Program-made: the position numbers and the translations under genes | Source of the DNA: Streptomyces sp. JJ66 | Lineage (GTDB): Bacteria > Actinomycetota > Actinomycetes > Streptomycetales > Streptomycetaceae | DNA length: 42,034 nt | NCBI RefSeq assembly: GCF_019303495.1 | Contig: NZ_JAEVFI010000006.1 | Location: 110,652-152,685 of the forward strand | Direction: 5' to 3' | The notes under the pieces: model-generated | What the model was told of the DNA's origin: nothing | What the model saw: the letters and a program-made list of their open reading frames with translations, nothing else | The model's database searches: none | Part shown: piece by piece, positions 17,589 through 26,747 of the stretch | How positions within the stretch are numbered: the stretch's first letter is position 1 | Layout of the letters: the number at the start of each line of letters is the position of its first letter

Positions 17589-19040
17589 TCACCGGCCGGA
17601 CCCCAGGACGGCCTGCATGACGCTCTTCGCGATCGGCGCGGCGAGCCCGCCACCTGAGATTTCGCCGCGCTCAGCGTTGCTGTCCTCGACCACGACGGCG
17701 ACCGCGACCGGGGAGCCGCTCTCCGTCATGGCGTAGGAGATGAACCAGGCGTAGGGGCTCTCACTGTTGTCAACACCACGCTGTGCGGTGCCGGTCTTGC
17801 CGCCCACGGTGACGCCGTCGATCTGGCCGTTGGTTCCCGTGCCCTCCTCGACGACGTGCTCCATCATGTCCTGGAGCTTGGCGGCATTCTGCGCGGACAG
17901 CGCCTGGCTGAGCTCCTCGGGTTCGGTCTGCTCCACGACGCTGCGCGGTCCCTCCAAGCGCTCTACCAGGTAGGGCTTCATCAGCTTGCCGTCGTTGGCG
18001 ATGGCGGCGGTGACCATGGCCATCTGCAGCGGTGTGGCCCGGTTGGACGCCTGGCCGATGCCCGCGAGGGCGTTCTGCGGGTCGTTGTCCTCGGGGTAGA
18101 CGCTCTCGGCGGCGCGCACCGGAACGAACTGTTCCTGGTTGTAGCCGAACTTCCCGGCCACCTCGATCATCTTTTCGTTGCCCAGGTCGTGACTGATCCC
18201 GGCGAAGGTGGCGTTGCAGGAGTACTGCAGGGCGACCTTCAGCGTGGCGTCGTCACACGGCGGGCTGCCGAAGTTGCTGAGGGTCTTGGTGGACTGCGGG
18301 AGCTGGAACGGGTCCTGGATGCCGGAGGGCTGGTCCACGTCGTACCGGCCGCTCTCCAGTGCCGCCGCGGCGGTGACGACCTTGAACGTCGAGCCGGGCG
18401 GGTAGGTCTCGCGCAGCGCCCGGTTCAGCATCGGCTTGTCCACGTCGTCGTTCAGCGCGACCCACTGCTTTTGGTCCTCGAGCGAGTTGCCCGCGAAGGA
18501 GGAGGGGTCGTAGGACGGGGTGCTGGCCAGGGCCAGGATGGCGCCCGTGCTCGGGTCGAGCGCGACGACGGCGCCCTTCTTGTCGCCCAGGCCCTCGAAC
18601 GCCGCGCGCTGCGCCTCGGCGTCCAGGGTGGTGACGACGTCGCCGCCCTGCATCGGCTTGCCGGTGAGCATGTCGATGGTGCGGTTGAAGAACAGCCGGT
18701 CGTCGGTGCCGGTGAGGAACTCGTCGTAGACGCCTTCCAGCAGGGAGGTCCGGAACGCCTGGGACGCCCGGCCGGTGACCGGCGCCCACATCTCGCCGTC
18801 CTTGTAGGTGCGCTTGTACTGGAAGTCGCTGCCCTCGGTCTCCGTGGAGCCGGTGACCGCCTTGCCCTCGACGATGATGTCGCCGCGCGGGTGGGCGTAG
18901 CGCTCGACGGCGACGCGGCGGTTGCGGTCGTCGCTTTGCAGCTCCTCGGCCTGCACGAACTGCACCCAGTTGACCCGCACCAGCAAGGCCATGATCAGGA
19001 TGCCGCAGAAGATGGCGATCCTGCGGAGCGGCTTGTTCAC
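17589..19040 (-). CDS. pbpA: Class B penicillin-binding protein (transpeptidase)
   Basis: A 483-residue peptidoglycan transpeptidase of the PbpA/PBP2 group. It has an N-terminal membrane helix (about 6-22), a dimerisation/pedestal region and a transpeptidase domain with nucleophile S217 (PPGSTFK), SxN as SCN (S274) and KTG at K415 (GGKTGTAQ). GTG at 19040 overlaps the RodA stop (GTGA), so it is translated in step with its SEDS partner. The pair would act as a glycosyltransferase-transpeptidase unit for cell-wall growth or spore-wall formation. Confidence 0.96.
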   Translation of the reverse strand: MNKPLRRIAIFCGILIMALLVRVNWVQFVQAEELQSDDRNRRVAVERYAHPRGDIIVEGKAVTGSTETEGSDFQYKRTYKDGEMWAPVTGRASQAFRTSLLEGVYDEFLTGTDDRLFFNRTIDMLTGKPMQGGDVVTTLDAEAQRAAFEGLGDKKGAVVALDPSTGAILALASTPSYDPSSFAGNSLEDQKQWVALNDDVDKPMLNRALRETYPPGSTFKVVTAAAALESGRYDVDQPSGIQDPFQLPQSTKTLSNFGSPPCDDATLKVALQYSCNATFAGISHDLGNEKMIEVAGKFGYNQEQFVPVRAAESVYPEDNDPQNALAGIGQASNRATPLQMAMVTAAIANDGKLMKPYLVERLEGPRSVVEQTEPEELSQALSAQNAAKLQDMMEHVVEEGTGTNGQIDGVTVGGKTGTAQRGVDNSESPYAWFISYAMTESGSPVAVAVVVEDSNAERGEISGGGLAAPIAKSVMQAVLGSGR

Positions 19041-20434
19041 GTCCTCACCACCTGGGTCATCTCGACGTCGGGATTGGGCGCGGGGGCGGGCGCGGGGCGG
19101 CGCGCGGTGTCGCTGATCCGCAGCAGGATCGCGAACAGCGCCCAGTTCGCGATGACGGACGAACCACCCTGGGCGAGGAACGGCATCGTCATACCGGTCA
19201 GCGGGATGAGCCCGGTGACGCCGCCGGCGACGACGAACACCTGGATGGCGAACGCGCCGGACAGGCCGACGGCCAGCAGCTTGCCGAACGGGTCGCGGGC
19301 GGCCAGCGCCGTGCGGATGCCGCGTTCGATGAGCAGCCCGTACAGCAGCAGGATCGCCATCATGCCCGTCAGGCCCAGCTCCTCGCCCACGGTGGCGAGG
19401 ATGTAGTCGCTCTTGACGGCGATGCCGCCGATGAAGCGCGTGAAGCCCTCGCCGAGCCCGGAGCCGAACAGGCCACCGGAGCCGAAGGCGTACATGACCT
19501 GCGCTGTCTCCGTCACCCCGCCGTTGGCGCCAGGCTCCAGCGGGTTCAGCCAGTTGTCCACCCGGGCCGCGACGTGGCTGTTGAACGAGGCGACGAACAC
19601 CGCGCCGCCCGCCGAGAGCAGCAGGCCGAACAGAATCCAGCTGGTGCGCTCGGTCGCGACGTAGAGCATCACCACGAACATGCCGAAGAACAGCAGCGAC
19701 GTGCCGAGGTCGGTCTCGAAGACCAGGATGAGCAGGCTCAGCGCCCAGATCGCCAGGATCGGCCCGAGGTCGCGCCCGCGCGGCAGGTACACGCCCAGGA
19801 AACGGCGGCTGGCCAGCGCCAGCGCGTCCCGCTTGACCATCAGGTAGCCGGCGAAGAACACCGTGATGACGATCTTGGCGAACTCGCCGGGCTGGAGCGA
19901 GCCGACGCCGGGGATCGTCACCCAGATCTTGGCGCCGTTGACGGGCGGGAAGAACATCGGCAGCGCCAGCAGCACCAGCGCGACGGCCATGGAGATGTAG
20001 GTGTAGCGCTGGAGGATGCGGTGGTCCTTGAGGAACACCAGCACGGCCAGGAACAGCCCCACGCCGAGCGCCGACCACATCAGCTGGCCGGGCGCCGCGT
20101 TCAGCGGCTTCACCCCCGCCTCCTGGTCGAGCCGCCAGATCAGCACCAGCCCCAGCCCGTTGAGCAGGGTGCACAGGGGCAGGATCAGCGGGTCCGCGTA
20201 GGGCGCGAACTTGCGCACCAGCAGGTGCGCGACGCCCGCGATCAGCCCCAGCCCGAGCCCGTAGCCGACCATGCCGGCCGGAACCGTGCCGTCCTTGGCC
20301 AGCCCCACGTTGGCGTAGGCGAAGACGGGGATGACGACGGCGAAGACGAGCATCGCCAGCTCGGTGTTGCGGCGCGAGGGCAGGCCGCCGGCGGAGACCT
20401 TACTGGTGCCCGCGGTGGTGGTGTCGGTGCTCAT
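19037..20434 (-). CDS. rodA: SEDS-family peptidoglycan polymerase RodA/FtsW
   Basis: A 465-residue polytopic protein with about 12 membrane helices. It shows family signatures such as WVTIPGVGSLQPGEFAKIV, VFETDLGTSLLFFGMFVVMLYV, DYILATVGEELGLTG and GMTMPFLAQGGSSVIANWAL; the Asp of FETDLGTS is a residue known to matter in SEDS enzymes. It polymerises lipid II into glycan strands together with the class B PBP encoded next. ATG at 20434 follows GAGGGG by about 10 bases; a longer form from 20464 would overlap the phosphatase gene. It corresponds to the rodA gene of the mycobacterial operon. Confidence 0.95.
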   Translation of the reverse strand: MSTDTTTAGTSKVSAGGLPSRRNTELAMLVFAVVIPVFAYANVGLAKDGTVPAGMVGYGLGLGLIAGVAHLLVRKFAPYADPLILPLCTLLNGLGLVLIWRLDQEAGVKPLNAAPGQLMWSALGVGLFLAVLVFLKDHRILQRYTYISMAVALVLLALPMFFPPVNGAKIWVTIPGVGSLQPGEFAKIVITVFFAGYLMVKRDALALASRRFLGVYLPRGRDLGPILAIWALSLLILVFETDLGTSLLFFGMFVVMLYVATERTSWILFGLLLSAGGAVFVASFNSHVAARVDNWLNPLEPGANGGVTETAQVMYAFGSGGLFGSGLGEGFTRFIGGIAVKSDYILATVGEELGLTGMMAILLLYGLLIERGIRTALAARDPFGKLLAVGLSGAFAIQVFVVAGGVTGLIPLTGMTMPFLAQGGSSVIANWALFAILLRISDTARRPAPAPAPNPDVEMTQVVRT

Positions 20435-20448
20435 CGAATCAGGGCCCC

Positions 20449-22038
20449 TCACGGCGTCCGGCACGACTTGGCGAGCCGCTTCTGCTCGTCGGTCAGTACG
20501 GGGGCGGAGGACGGATTGTTCGGGTCCTTGGGGCTGGGGTCGTCCACGGCCGGGGTGCCCCCGGTGGCCGCGTCCGCGTCCTCAGTGCCGTCCTGACCGG
20601 AGTCCTGACCGGCGTCCTGGCCCGCGTCCGTGCCCGGCTGCCGCTGGTCGGCCTCCTGCGTGGCCCGCTCGGCCGCCGCGCGCTGCTCCTCGACGATCTC
20701 GCACACCTCGGCCTGCTCGCCCAGCTCCTCGATCTTGTCCCGGGCCTGGGCGAGGCTGCCCATGGAGATGTTCTCCTTGACCTGGTTGCGCTGGTACACG
20801 GGGAGGTACTTGAGTTCGATACCGGTCGGGTCCTGGACCTCGCCGAGGTCCAGCGGCCCGAGCTGCTGGCTCAGGCCCCGGTAGAGGGCGACGGTGTCGC
20901 CGTCGGCGCCGACGTAGTACTGGGTGCGCGTCCACTTCCAGGCCGCGTACAGGCCCCCGCCGAGCAGGCCGAGTGCCAGGACGATGAGCAGGCCGCGCTT
21001 GAACCATCCGCCGCGCTTGCGGGGCCTGCGGAAGCCGGGCTGGTCGCCGTCGTCGGAAGCGTCGGCATAGGGGGCGCCGAACTCGCCGCCGCGCCCGGAC
21101 TCCGGCGTGCCGGGCGCGGTGCCGCTGCCGGGCGGGCCGAAGCCCTCCGGCTCGCCCGCCCCGGGCTGCTGGGGCACCGACCGGCTGAGCGCGGCCGCCC
21201 GGGACGCCGGGGTGGCCTGCGCGCCGGGGCCGTCGCCGTGCGGGTGCTGGGTCTCGGCGACGGCGCCCACGACGACCGGGGTGTCGTTGAGCTGACCGGC
21301 TGCCTTGTCGCCCCCGTCCACGTCCAGCACGTCGGCGATGATCACCGTGATGTTGTCCGGGCCGCCACCGCGCAGCGCGAGCTGGATCAGCTCCTCGACC
21401 GTGTCGTGCGGGCCCTGGTAGGAGGCGAGCGTCTCCTCCATCGTCTGGTGGCTGACGACGCCGGACAGGCCGTCGGAGCAGATCAGGTAGCGGTCTCCCG
21501 CCCGCACCTCGCGGATCGACAGGTCCGGCTCCACCCGGTCGCCGCTGCCCAGCGCGCGCATCAGCAGGGAGCGCTGCGGGTGGGTGGTGGCCTCCTCCTC
21601 GGTGATGCGGCCCTCGTCCACCAGGCGCTGCACCCAGGTGTGGTCCTGCGTGATCTGGGTCAGGACGCCGTCGCGCAGCAGGTAGGCGCGGCTGTCGCCG
21701 ACGTGCACCAGGCCCAGCCGCTGCCCCGTCCACAGCAGCGCGGTGAGCGTGGTGCCCATGCCCTCCAGCTGCGGGTCCTCCTCGACCATGACGCGCAGCT
21801 GCTCGTTGGCGCGCTGCACGGCGTCCCCGAGCGCGGTGAGCACGTCGGAGCCGGGCACGTCCTCGTCCAGCTGGACGATGGTGGAGATCACCTCGGAGCT
21901 GGCGACTTCGCCCGCCGCCTGGCCGCCCATGCCGTCGGCGACCGCGAGCAGCCGGGGACCGGCGTAACCGGAGTCCTCGTTGTGGTCGCGGATCATGCCG
22001 TCGTGGCTTCCGGCGGCGAAGCGCAGTGACAGACTCAT
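20449..22038 (-). CDS. pstP: PP2C-family Ser/Thr phosphatase
   Basis: A 529-residue membrane phosphatase that reverses phosphorylation by the PASTA kinase. The PP2C domain (about 1-240) has its metal ligands in NEDSGY, ADGMGG, HVGDSRAYL, CSDGLSGVV and GPDNITVII. After a Pro/Gly-rich linker comes a membrane helix (about 331-349, LLIVLALGLLGGGLYAAW) and an external domain of about 170 residues ending in a Gln/Asp-rich tail. ATG at 22038 gives the canonical MSLSLRFAAGSHDG; an ATG ten codons upstream (22068) is possible. It is operonic with rodA and fhaB. Confidence 0.95.
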   Translation of the reverse strand: MSLSLRFAAGSHDGMIRDHNEDSGYAGPRLLAVADGMGGQAAGEVASSEVISTIVQLDEDVPGSDVLTALGDAVQRANEQLRVMVEEDPQLEGMGTTLTALLWTGQRLGLVHVGDSRAYLLRDGVLTQITQDHTWVQRLVDEGRITEEEATTHPQRSLLMRALGSGDRVEPDLSIREVRAGDRYLICSDGLSGVVSHQTMEETLASYQGPHDTVEELIQLALRGGGPDNITVIIADVLDVDGGDKAAGQLNDTPVVVGAVAETQHPHGDGPGAQATPASRAAALSRSVPQQPGAGEPEGFGPPGSGTAPGTPESGRGGEFGAPYADASDDGDQPGFRRPRKRGGWFKRGLLIVLALGLLGGGLYAAWKWTRTQYYVGADGDTVALYRGLSQQLGPLDLGEVQDPTGIELKYLPVYQRNQVKENISMGSLAQARDKIEELGEQAEVCEIVEEQRAAAERATQEADQRQPGTDAGQDAGQDSGQDGTEDADAATGGTPAVDDPSPKDPNNPSSAPVLTDEQKRLAKSCRTP

Positions 22039-22103
22039 GCGCACCTCGCCCGTCGGCTCCGGATACATCCGCACGGTGCCCACCCTCCGGTCGTCATGTT
22101 CGT

Positions 22104-22610
22104 CTACTTCCGCAGCTCGATGACCGTCTTGCCGATGCGAATCGGCGCTCCGAGCGGAATCGGCGTTGGTGTGGCGAGCCGGTTCCGGTCCAGGTAGGTG
22201 CCGTTCGTGGACCCGAGGTCCTCCACGATCCACTGGCCGTCCCGGTCCGGGTAGATCCTGGCGTGCCGGCTGGAGGCGTAGTCGTCGTCCAGGACCAGCG
22301 TCGAGTCGTGGGCCCGGCCCAGGGTGATCGTCTGGCCCTGCAGGTTGACCGTGGTGTTCATCAGCGACCCCTCGGTCACCACGAGCTTGGTCGGGGCGCC
22401 GCGACGGCTCCGGCCACCCCGGCCGCCCTGCGTGCCGGACGGCTGCGGCGCCCGGCGCGGCGCGCGCTCCGGCCCCCGCGCCGCGGCGGTGCGCTGGGTG
22501 ACGCGGGTGCCGAACAGGTCACTGCGGATGACCTGTACCGCGATGATGACGAACAGCCACAGTACGGCGAGAAAACCCAGCCGCATGACCGTCAGGGTCA
22601 GCTCTGACAT
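22104..22610 (-). CDS. fhaB: FHA-domain membrane protein FhaB (FipA-like)
   Basis: A 168-residue protein with an N-terminal membrane helix (about 8-28), a basic linker and a C-terminal FHA domain (about 92-165). The phosphothreonine-binding residues are visible: GRAHDSTLVL, SSRHARI and LGSTNGTYLD. It binds phosphorylated partners of the kinase; the mycobacterial homologue links FtsZ and FtsQ. The ATG at 22610 follows AGCGGGGGCA, 10 bp behind fhaA. Confidence 0.94.
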   Translation of the reverse strand: MSELTLTVMRLGFLAVLWLFVIIAVQVIRSDLFGTRVTQRTAAARGPERAPRRAPQPSGTQGGRGGRSRRGAPTKLVVTEGSLMNTTVNLQGQTITLGRAHDSTLVLDDDYASSRHARIYPDRDGQWIVEDLGSTNGTYLDRNRLATPTPIPLGAPIRIGKTVIELRK

Positions 22611-22620
22611 TGCCCCCGCT

Positions 22621-23409
22621 TCACCCTTCGGCTTGCCGGTAAATGATCGTCGTACTGCCCACGACGATCCGTGAGCCGTCGCGGAGCGTAGCGTGCGTCG
22701 TCCGCTGCCCGTCCACCACGATGCCGTTCGTGGAACCCAGATCCTGCACCGTGACCGTCGGGCCGGTGCGGACCTCGCAGTGTTTGCGGGAGACGCCGGG
22801 GTCGTCGATGCGCACGTCCGCCTCCGTCGAGCGGCCGAGAACCAGGGTGGAGCGGGTGATCTGGTGGCGGGTGCCGTTGATCTCCACCCAGCGCCTGACC
22901 TGGCTCGCGGGCACCGGCCCGGGCGCCACGCCGCCGTCGGGCGGCGGGGCCATGGTCATCCGGGGTGCGCCGGAGGGCATCGGCGGGATGCCGCCGGGCT
23001 CTGGGCCACCCGGGCCATCCGGGGCCTGCGAGCTGCTGGCCGCCAGGGTGCGGCTGCGCACCCGGTACAGGCCGGTGTCCAGCTCGTCGGCCTTCTCCAG
23101 GTGGACCTTGACCGAGCCCATGAAGGTGTAGCGCTGCTGCTTGGCGTAGTCGCGCACCATGCCCGCCAGCTCGTCGCTGAGCTGCCCGGCGTAGGGACTG
23201 AGCCGCTCGTGGTCGGGTGCGGACAGCTCCACGATGAAGTCGTTCGGCACGACCGTGCGGTCCCGGTTCCAGATCGTGGCGTTGTTGTCGCACTCACGCT
23301 GGAGGGCGCCAGCGATCTCCACCGGCTGGACCTCGGACTTGAACACCTTGGCGAAGGTGCCGTTGACGAGACCTTCGAGCCGCTCCTCGAAGCGCTTCAG
23401 AACTCCCAC
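22621..23409 (-). CDS. fhaA: FHA-domain protein FhaA
   Basis: A 262-residue cytoplasmic protein. An N-terminal FhaA/DUF3662 domain (about 1-125: FEERLEGLVNGTFAKVFKSE, DFIVELS) is joined by a Pro/Gly linker to a C-terminal FHA domain (about 180-258) with GRSTEADVRI, SRKHCEV and LGSTNGIVVDG. In mycobacteria the homologue binds phosphorylated MviN/MurJ to restrain wall synthesis. GTG at 23409 follows the strong site AAGGAGG. It is the first gene of the leftward operon fhaA-fhaB-pstP-rodA-pbpA-pknB. Confidence 0.95.
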   Translation of the reverse strand: MGVLKRFEERLEGLVNGTFAKVFKSEVQPVEIAGALQRECDNNATIWNRDRTVVPNDFIVELSAPDHERLSPYAGQLSDELAGMVRDYAKQQRYTFMGSVKVHLEKADELDTGLYRVRSRTLAASSSQAPDGPGGPEPGGIPPMPSGAPRMTMAPPPDGGVAPGPVPASQVRRWVEINGTRHQITRSTLVLGRSTEADVRIDDPGVSRKHCEVRTGPTVTVQDLGSTNGIVVDGQRTTHATLRDGSRIVVGSTTIIYRQAEG

Positions 23410-23557
23410 GGTGCACCTCCTTCCCAACTTCCGGTGTCCTAGTGCGCCGCTACCCCGCGCAGGGCAGAGCGACCGGTACTGCTTACTGATCGTATCCACG
23501 CGTCGGCCGGACAGCTGGTTCCGCTTGTCCGCCCGGCACCCGGGTGTCACCTCTCAC

Positions 23558-23623
23558 ACGATTCGTCCCCTCGGAACGTTCCCGGGACAGCGTCCCGCGC
23601 ACGGCACCGACGGGGCGAATCGT
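23558..23623. promoter_or_regulatory. Long imperfect inverted repeat upstream of fhaA
   Basis: Arms ACGATTCGTCCCCTCGG (23558-23574) and CCGACGGGGCGAATCGT (23607-23623) pair at 15 of 17 positions. An inner hairpin CGGGAC-AGC-GTCCCG lies at 23583-23597. The 395-bp gap between fhaA and tRNA-Leu (23410-23805) holds no gene; this dyad is its main feature and may control or insulate the fhaA operon promoter. A likely tRNA -10 element (TAGTCT) is at about 23721. Confidence 0.5.
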
Positions 23624-23805
23624 TCCCCCGGATCGTAGAGGCGTACGTGGCCAGTGTCCCCCACCTTCGCCGGAGCCGGGGGTCGCCGTTATGGATGTGA
23701 GAGCACCTCCGGCAGCGTGCTAGTCTTCTGGATGTCGGCAGGGAGCGGACGCGAAACGGCCCGGGAACCGGGCAGGGAAGCGAAGCTCCTGACGACAACA
23801 CCCAT

Positions 23806-23889
23806 GCGCGGGTGGCGGAATAGGCAGACGCGCTGGATTCAGGTTCCAGTGCCCGAAAGGGCGTGGGGGTTCAACTCCCCCCTCGCGCA
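23806..23889 (+). tRNA. tRNA-Leu(CAG)
   Basis: An 84-nt class II tRNA. The acceptor GCGCGGG pairs with CTCGCGC (one G:T), the anticodon stem-loop CTGGA-TTCAGGT-TCCAG has CAG at 23840-23842, the variable arm is TGCCCGAAAGGGCG and the T-arm is GGGGG-TTCAACT-CCCCC. CCA is not encoded. Its 3' side is where the accessory region begins. Confidence 0.97.
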
Positions 23890-23930
23890 CACCGGGACAC
23901 CGACGAAAGTGTCCTTGTAGCACCGACGAA

Positions 23931-23963
23931 ACGGGCTCATCGTGATCACGATGAGCCCGTTTT
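23931..23963 (+). terminator. Terminator of tRNA-Leu
   Basis: A perfect 30-bp palindrome (ACGGGCTCATCGTGA and its complement) is followed by TTT. A smaller hairpin GGACAC-GTGTCC precedes it. It lies about 40 bases after the tRNA. Confidence 0.85.
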
Positions 23964-24010
23964 GCTGTGTCTGGGCAGGTCAGGTGTGGTGTGTGGTGCT
24001 TGCACGCGTG

Positions 24011-24042
24011 ACTGCCCGGCGGCTTGACGGCCGCCGGGCAGT
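24011..24042. terminator. Hairpin behind the DDE transposase gene
   Basis: Arms ACTGCCCGGCGG (24011-24022) and CCGCCGGGCAGT (24031-24042) form a perfect 12-bp stem. It stands 54 bases after the stop of the leftward transposase gene and is probably its terminator. Confidence 0.7.
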
Positions 24043-24095
24043 CCGGTTCTGTGTCTTCGGTTGTGGATCTTCAGTTGGCTGCTGGTGTGACCTCC

Positions 24096-25820
24096 TTACG
24101 CGGTCGTCTCGGTGAGGTACCCCTCGGGGGTCCAGGTGCCCAGGGGTTTGGTCTTGCGGCGGCGGGTGGGGCGGCGGTGGGGGTGGCTACCGTGGAGCGT
24201 GATGCTGCCGGCCCAGGTGGCGAGTTTGCGTTTGTTGGCGTGGGCGAGCTGGAAGGCCAGCAGGATGGCCTGGGCGGCGATGCCGCGGATGCGGCGAGTG
24301 CCACCGGATTCAAGGCGCTCGTATAGGGGGTCTTTGCCGAAGCCGTTCATGCCTTCGATGGCGTTGCGGAGCCGGAAGTAGACGCGCTGCCATTCTTCGG
24401 TGCCGTACTGGAGGGGCTGCCAGAGCTGGGCGCCGGCTTCGGGCGGGATGGTGATGGTGTGCTGGGTGCAGGCGGTGGGCGGGCCAACGGGGCTGGGGGC
24501 GGGGTCGATGAGGGGCAGGTGGATGCCCCGGCCGAGGGTGTAGGGCTTGAGAGAGCACTGGGTGCGGTTGGCCTCGGCGGGGCACATCATGCGGCGGTGG
24601 CCTTCGGCGTCGGCGCGCTGTTTGGGCAGGAAGAGGTAGGTGGTGCGCTGCCGGATCCGGTTGATCCAGGTCTGTTTGTCGATCTTCTTGGCTACGAGGT
24701 CCTTGGTGGCGTCCTTGAGGGGCTGGGGCATGGAGGGGCAGTACCAGTTGCCCTCGATGAGTTCGGCCCCGGCGAACTGGGCCTGCACGCCGAGCTGGTC
24801 CTTGGCGTAGTCGTAGACGGGCTGGTAGCCCATGGCGCGGATGGGGAGCTGGAACTTGTCCGGTTTCTGGTCGGGGTAGAGGCGGTCGCCGGCGAGGTAG
24901 CCGCGGGGGTAGCGGGGATCGACGTGCTGGAGGGCTTCGAGGGCGACTTCAGCGGGGCGGTGGCTGGGCTTGTCGAGGGAGAAGGCGACGACCAGGGACG
25001 GGACGACGTCGGGGTTGGCCGAGCCGTCGGGCAGGGGTGTGCCGTCGTGGTCGGGGTCGCGTGCGACGACGAGGCAGGCGTCGTAGCCGTACAGGCGCTT
25101 CTTGATGCGCTCCTGTGCTGGTGTGTCTGTCAGGAGGGGGTCTTTGTGTTTGGTGGTGCGGACGTACCAGCCGGCGTCGGGGTCGCTTGCCGTGACCGGG
25201 CTGTCGGAGGACAGGCCTTTCGCGTAGGTGCCGATGACGGTGGCGTCCAGGACGGCCGAGCCGTTCCAGCGACCTTCGAGCAGGGGGTGGGCGTCGAGGA
25301 GGGACATGGAGAGGATTCGGTTGGCGACCCGCAGCATGAGCGAGCGCCTGCTGGCGAGCTCGTCGGGGTCTGCCTCGCCGAGGAGGCGGGCTACGAGCTC
25401 GCGGTCCAGGCGGTGGTTCTTGGGCAGCGGTGAGGGGTCGACGGCTTCCTCGATGCGGTGGAAGAGGCGGCGGACGACTCCGTACGCGGCTTCGAAGCCT
25501 TGGGCGTGGTCAGGGTAGTAGGGGATTTTGAGGCGCTCGCGGGTCTCGTCGGTCAGGGCGAAGTAGAGGAGGTTGGTGACTGACGCGAAGATGACGGTTC
25601 CGGCGTTGCGCGCGGCGGCCAGACACATGCCGAGCAGCAGGGCCCGCACGGTGAGCGTCCGGTTGCGGCCGGTGGACTGGGCGACGAGGGGTTCGACCTC
25701 GGCGACGAGGCCGGAGGCGTCCAGCGCGGTCAGTACCTCGTGGACCTCGGTGTCGGGGACGGGTGGGCGGCGGGTACGGAGCTTGTCGAGGTGATCCTGG
25801 CGGTCGAGTCGGCTGGTCAT
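24096..25820 (-). CDS. DDE transposase-like protein
   Basis: A 574-residue protein with an apparent RNase-H-like DDE triad. D192 lies in SAVLDATVIGTYA, D312 in GYLAGDRLYPDQ and E489 in YFRLRNAIEGMNGFGK. The last motif resembles the Y-x-x-R-x-x-[IV]-E signature of IS4/IS1182-type enzymes. Between D2 and E lies a Cys-bearing region (CPSMPQP, MMCPAE, CSLKPY) like the zinc-binding insert of IS1182. The N-terminus is helical and the C-terminus very basic (HPHRRPTRRRKTK). ATG at 25820 directly abuts the TAG stop of the recombinase-like gene, so both are co-translated. I could not find terminal inverted repeats around it. Exact family is uncertain. Confidence 0.75.
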   Translation of the reverse strand: MTSRLDRQDHLDKLRTRRPPVPDTEVHEVLTALDASGLVAEVEPLVAQSTGRNRTLTVRALLLGMCLAAARNAGTVIFASVTNLLYFALTDETRERLKIPYYPDHAQGFEAAYGVVRRLFHRIEEAVDPSPLPKNHRLDRELVARLLGEADPDELASRRSLMLRVANRILSMSLLDAHPLLEGRWNGSAVLDATVIGTYAKGLSSDSPVTASDPDAGWYVRTTKHKDPLLTDTPAQERIKKRLYGYDACLVVARDPDHDGTPLPDGSANPDVVPSLVVAFSLDKPSHRPAEVALEALQHVDPRYPRGYLAGDRLYPDQKPDKFQLPIRAMGYQPVYDYAKDQLGVQAQFAGAELIEGNWYCPSMPQPLKDATKDLVAKKIDKQTWINRIRQRTTYLFLPKQRADAEGHRRMMCPAEANRTQCSLKPYTLGRGIHLPLIDPAPSPVGPPTACTQHTITIPPEAGAQLWQPLQYGTEEWQRVYFRLRNAIEGMNGFGKDPLYERLESGGTRRIRGIAAQAILLAFQLAHANKRKLATWAGSITLHGSHPHRRPTRRRKTKPLGTWTPEGYLTETTA

Positions 25821-26732
25821 CTACAGCTCCCTGAGCATGGCGGCGGCCTGGTCGGGCGGGAGGTTGCGGACGTGGGGCAGGATCCGGTCGATGGAGCGCA
25901 GGGTGGTCAGGCCGGCGGCGGCTATGAGGGTGGGCAGGTGCATGCGGGCCTCGATGGCGTCGACGAGCCAGGTGGCGCGGGCCCGGCCCATCACCAGGGC
26001 CGGCGTGCCGGGCGATTTCTTTGTCCGGGCGAGGAAGTTGGTGACGGTGTTGGTGCCTCGGGCGTGGCTGCTGGGGCGGAAGAGGTAGCGGGCCTGGCCG
26101 GGGCGGGCGGCCCAGGCGGTGGCTTCGGTGAGGACCGGTGCCCAGGCGGTGCGGCACAGCACGACGCGGGCGCGCTGTCCGCGGACGGTGACGCCGACGG
26201 CGCCGTTGGGCGCTTGGCGTACGTCGTGGGTGCGCAGCGGGATGATCTCGGGTGAGTCCAGGGCGCAGCCGAGCCCGAGGGCGAGCAGCAGCAGGCTGCC
26301 GGAGCGGAGTTCGTCGGTGGGCTGGGCGCGGGCGGAGGCATACAGCTGGGCCTGCTCGGATTTCGTGTAGGGGTGGGAGGGGTCGGAGCCGGTGTAGGCG
26401 GCGGGGTTCCCGGTGATCAGGTCGGGGCCGAGCAGGGCCTGGCGGAGTTTGTTGAGGCGGCAGCGTCGGTTGGAGCGGGACGACTCGTCCACGTGGAGGT
26501 AGCCGGTGGCCAGGTACCACTCGATCGCCTCGGAGGTGAGCAGGTGTTCGGCCTTGGTGGGGCGCCCGCAGGCGTCCGCGTGCGCGGCGGCGTACGCCAG
26601 GGCGCCCAGCCAGTCGCGTGCCTGCTTCGGTGTGGCGGGCTTGGCCTTGGTCACCGCGCGGCGGCAGTCCGGGCCGATGCGCTCCCAGACGGGGATGGGG
26701 AGCTTGGGCCGGTACCGGTCGATCGCGTCCAT
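25821..26732 (-). CDS. Tyrosine-recombinase-like protein without catalytic residues
   Basis: A 303-residue protein. The N-terminal half is helical and fits a core-binding domain. The C-terminal half follows the integrase fold: SLLLLALGLGCALDSPEI corresponds to the usual LALGTGLRxSEI, but the catalytic Arg is Asp. GRARATWLVDAIEARMHLP aligns with HxLRHTFAT and lacks the His. The GH motif and the terminal Tyr are also not found (AGLTTLRSIDRILPHV). This alignment is by eye. The ATG at 26732 follows TGGAGAG; upstream codons in frame overlap the regulator's promoter. It abuts the DDE transposase gene (TAG-ATG) and may be its DNA-binding partner, which is inference. Confidence 0.6.
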   Translation of the reverse strand: MDAIDRYRPKLPIPVWERIGPDCRRAVTKAKPATPKQARDWLGALAYAAAHADACGRPTKAEHLLTSEAIEWYLATGYLHVDESSRSNRRCRLNKLRQALLGPDLITGNPAAYTGSDPSHPYTKSEQAQLYASARAQPTDELRSGSLLLLALGLGCALDSPEIIPLRTHDVRQAPNGAVGVTVRGQRARVVLCRTAWAPVLTEATAWAARPGQARYLFRPSSHARGTNTVTNFLARTKKSPGTPALVMGRARATWLVDAIEARMHLPTLIAAAGLTTLRSIDRILPHVRNLPPDQAAAMLREL

Positions 26733-26747
26733 CGTGACTCTCCACCA

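Noticed and set aside
23964..24095. Terminal inverted repeats of an insertion sequence around the DDE transposase gene
   Set aside because: I compared this flank with 26733-26843 and 27160-27260 and found no convincing matching ends, so no IS boundary is called.
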